Shown here piece after piece: positions 4,905 through 6,129 of a DNA stretch of 6,129 nucleotides. Positions within the stretch are counted from its first letter, which is position 1. Each line of letters begins with the position of its first letter. This stretch comes from Ktedonobacteraceae bacterium (GTDB lineage: Bacteria > Chloroflexota > Ktedonobacteria > Ktedonobacterales > Ktedonobacteraceae), in contig JADBKA010000267.1 in assembly GCA_014896635.1 (NCBI GenBank), positions 1-6,129 of the forward strand, given 5' to 3'. The translations under genes were made by a program, and so were the position numbers. The notes under the pieces were generated by a model. The model was not told the origin of the DNA, searched no databases, and saw only the letters and a program-made list of their open reading frames with translations.

Positions 4905-5750
4905 TTAGTTGTTCTGGATCGTTAGCTCTTTAATGATAAGATTAAAGGAAGGAAGATGGACAGCCATATTATACTCCCCGGTTGGAACGGAACGAAAAGC
5001 GACACAGCCGCCTTCATCCACACGGGCCGACATGATGGAAAGAGATGTATGTCCATTGAGACCTGCATGTTTGCGCTGCTGCACCACCCCATGAGCAGGG
5101 GAGCAATAGAGATTGACAAGAGCGCCTTTCACCTCTTGCAGAGCTTTCGTCGCGTCAGTAGAATCATCACCGCTAAAGAGAGCCAGCAGGACAGTTTCGC
5201 CTCTTCTGTTGCGTGCGAGATTCAGAGAGATAGTGATACAGCCAGCCCGGTACTGGCGAGGCCAGGCTATTTCTGACAAATCTGGGCAAGGGCAGGGATC
5301 ACCACCGCTCGCATCGCCAGCCGTGACCATCTGCGCCGGTCGCGTCTGCCAGCAGATGGGTACAGCAACAACGTGCTGGACTGCCTCATGTGCAGATACA
5401 TCGGGAACAGTATCGGGAAACGGTGTGAAACTTTGCAGAATCGAGCGAATAGCATTGACCTCGCCGGCACAGAGCGGACAGCAGGTAATGTGTTTGGCAA
5501 TTTCGCTGCTCTCCTCAGCCGGAAGCAGCGCAGCGCAGTACAGATTCAGTCTGATTGTAGTCGGGCAGCAACTGCGGTAGAGCCTGGCGACAAGCCAGGA
5601 TTCAAGACGTTTGTACCTGGTGAGTCGGCGCTGACAGACGATACAGTGCACGAGATGTGCCTCTTTTTCACGCGAAAAAGGTTGACCATCAAGTACATGT
5701 CTGATCAGCACTTCCTCGTCGGGGGCCATGGGGTCCAAACATTCCAGCAT
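4905..5750 (-). CDS. Soluble anti-sigma-like protein with two HxxxCxxC zinc-finger motifs and a C-terminal beta-rich domain
   Basis: This 281-residue protein has two tandem zinc-binding, anti-sigma (ZAS-like) helices. The first has H32-x3-C36-x2-C39; the second has H87-x3-C91-x2-C94 within LLPAEESSEIAKHITCCPLC, the usual layout of anti-sigma fingers. Extra Cys pairs (C61-C62) are nearby. A Cys/Pro-containing linker follows (about 100-160). The last 110 or so residues alternate polar and hydrophobic in beta-strand fashion and end with DEGGCVAF, VPTGEYNMAVHLPS and IKELTI, resembling a carboxypeptidase-regulatory/Ig-like fold. No membrane segment is seen, so unlike classic RsiW-type factors it should be cytoplasmic, perhaps a redox or metal sensor. 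No sigma factor gene is in the window, so the partner is unknown. ATG 5750 has GAGG (5763-5760) 9 nt upstream; the frame also allows TTG 5756 and ATG 5729. The anti-sigma role is inferred from the motif. Confidence 0.75.
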   Translation of the reverse strand: MLECLDPMAPDEEVLIRHVLDGQPFSREKEAHLVHCIVCQRRLTRYKRLESWLVARLYRSCCPTTIRLNLYCAALLPAEESSEIAKHITCCPLCAGEVNAIRSILQSFTPFPDTVPDVSAHEAVQHVVAVPICWQTRPAQMVTAGDASGGDPCPCPDLSEIAWPRQYRAGCITISLNLARNRRGETVLLALFSGDDSTDATKALQEVKGALVNLYCSPAHGVVQQRKHAGLNGHTSLSIMSARVDEGGCVAFRSVPTGEYNMAVHLPSFNLIIKELTIQNN

Positions 5751-5804
5751 CAGCAATTACCTCATGTGGAATAGTTGCGTTAGCACCGTTGCAACGTATT
5801 TACC

Positions 5805-5830
5805 ATTATACTATAGCATATCTCTATAGT
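5805..5830 (-). promoter_or_regulatory. Candidate promoter with operator-like inverted repeat for the zinc-finger gene
   Basis: On the minus strand a perfect TATAAT (5810-5805) is followed about 7 nt later by a plausible start near 5798, giving a leader of roughly 48 nt. No good TTGACA lies 16-18 bp upstream. Instead the region holds an inverted repeat, ACTATAG (5810-5816) and CTATAGT (5824-5830) with a 7-bp spacer, occupying the place of the -35 element. The promoter may therefore need an activator, or be blocked by a repressor binding the repeat. Confidence 0.5.
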
Positions 5831-5880
5831 CTGCTAGATAAACGCCAGCTTCTCCCTCTTTTTGACATGGATTTTAGCCA

Positions 5881-5930
5881 GACAACAAAGCAGAGGATTC
5901 AAGAAGACGATGCTGCTTGAATCTCCCTGC
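5881..5930 (-). terminator. Hairpin plus U-rich tail after the gene ending at 5950
   Basis: Read on the minus strand, GCAG...GATTCAAG (5930-5916) pairs with CTTGAATC...CTGC (5903-5890). The inner stem is a perfect 8 bp, a small GGA/CT interior mismatch follows, and an outer 4-bp stem closes it around a 12-nt loop. Immediately downstream is TTTGTTGTC. Its position about 20 nt past the stop of the partial gene fits an intrinsic terminator, which would make the zinc-finger gene a separate transcription unit. Confidence 0.6.
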
Positions 5931-5949
5931 TTACTTATTATTGCAAAAC

Positions 5950-6129
5950 TTAGTATTTGCTGGCTCCATCGAGTTTCCAGCGGATTTTGTCGATATTGCG
6001 CATGATGCGCTCCATAATATTACGTTTGAGGCGGTAGATTTCCTCTTCATTCTGAAAATCCTGAGGGAAGTAGAAGACGATCTGGCGCGGATTGAGAAGG
6101 CGCTGCCGACGGTGTTCGAGCTGACGATG
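5950..6129 (-). CDS. C-terminal part of an unrecognised protein, 5'-truncated by the window edge
   Basis: The minus-strand frame is open from the window edge to TAA at 5952-5950, giving 59 residues. Third codon positions are rich in C/G like the neighbouring genes, and a terminator-like hairpin follows, so I take it as a real gene end. The visible tail begins with a basic stretch (HRQLEHRRQR), continues NPRQIVFYFPQDF, and finishes with a charged, probably helical segment (NEEEIYRLKRNIMERIM) and the end WKLDGASKY. I do not recognise the family. It does not look like the helix-turn-helix end of an ECF sigma factor. Its function is left open. Confidence 0.62.
   Translation of the reverse strand, partial: HRQLEHRRQRLLNPRQIVFYFPQDFQNEEEIYRLKRNIMERIMRNIDKIRWKLDGASKY

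Noticed and set aside
5113..5580. 155-codon frame on the plus strand
   Set aside because: It is antisense to the zinc-finger gene, whose HxxxCxxC motifs and codon use identify the real coding strand.
5757..5765. Minimal ATG-AGG-TAA mini-ORF on the minus strand at the ribosome site of the zinc-finger gene
   Set aside because: It could be a leader mini-ORF, but it has no ribosome site of its own and probably arises because ATGAGGTAA contains the Shine-Dalgarno sequence.
1..6129. Mobile element, tRNA/rRNA genes or a novel defence system
   Set aside because: I found no transposase motifs, terminal inverted repeats with target duplications, tRNA-like cloverleaf, nuclease or helicase motifs in any frame.

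Overview
This is a roughly 6.1 kb chromosomal-type window with moderate GC content (AT-rich between genes, C/G-rich at third codon positions inside genes). The gene set suggests a Gram-positive-like or Chloroflexota bacterium. A Ktedonobacterales origin is my best guess, from three things: a Bacillus-like short PHA synthase, a pair of GlsB/YeaQ-type membrane proteins, and a soluble protein with two anti-sigma-type HxxxCxxC fingers. This is an impression from protein style, not a database result.

Left part (2-2234, + strand): the 3' end of an operon for polyhydroxyalkanoate (PHA) storage. It holds the C-terminal two thirds of a short-type PHA synthase with its Cys-Asp-His triad, then an esterase/PHB-depolymerase-family hydrolase with no visible signal peptide, then a MaoC/PhaJ-type (R)-specific enoyl-CoA hydratase whose start overlaps the depolymerase stop by 8 bp. 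Together they could supply (R)-3-hydroxyacyl-CoA from beta-oxidation, polymerise it, and mobilise or trim the polymer. The operon promoter lies upstream of the window.

Middle (2237-3601, - strand): a 12-segment MFS transporter convergent with the PHA operon, only 2 bp from the hydratase stop. A strong imperfect hairpin lies in its last codons. Its open frame extends 46 codons further upstream, but the start at 3601 is better supported.

Right-middle (3602-4904): an AT-rich regulatory stretch of about 385 bp with several palindromes, then two convergent paralogous 99-100-residue GlsB/YeaQ/YmgE-type membrane proteins. A GC-rich hairpin with a GCAA loop separates them. Upstream of the second paralog lies a perfect 18-bp tandem duplication.

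Right (4905-6129, - strand): a soluble two-zinc-finger, anti-sigma-like protein with a C-terminal beta-rich domain. A TATAAT box and an inverted repeat precede it. Beyond that come a hairpin plus U-rich terminator and the C-terminal 59 residues of an unrecognised protein running off the window edge.

I saw no tRNA, rRNA, CRISPR array or insertion sequence. Most of the window is orthodox. The less ordinary points are the signal-less depolymerase inside the synthase operon, the convergent yeaQ-like pair, the tandem-finger protein with no membrane anchor, and the in-frame basic repeat just past its stop codon.
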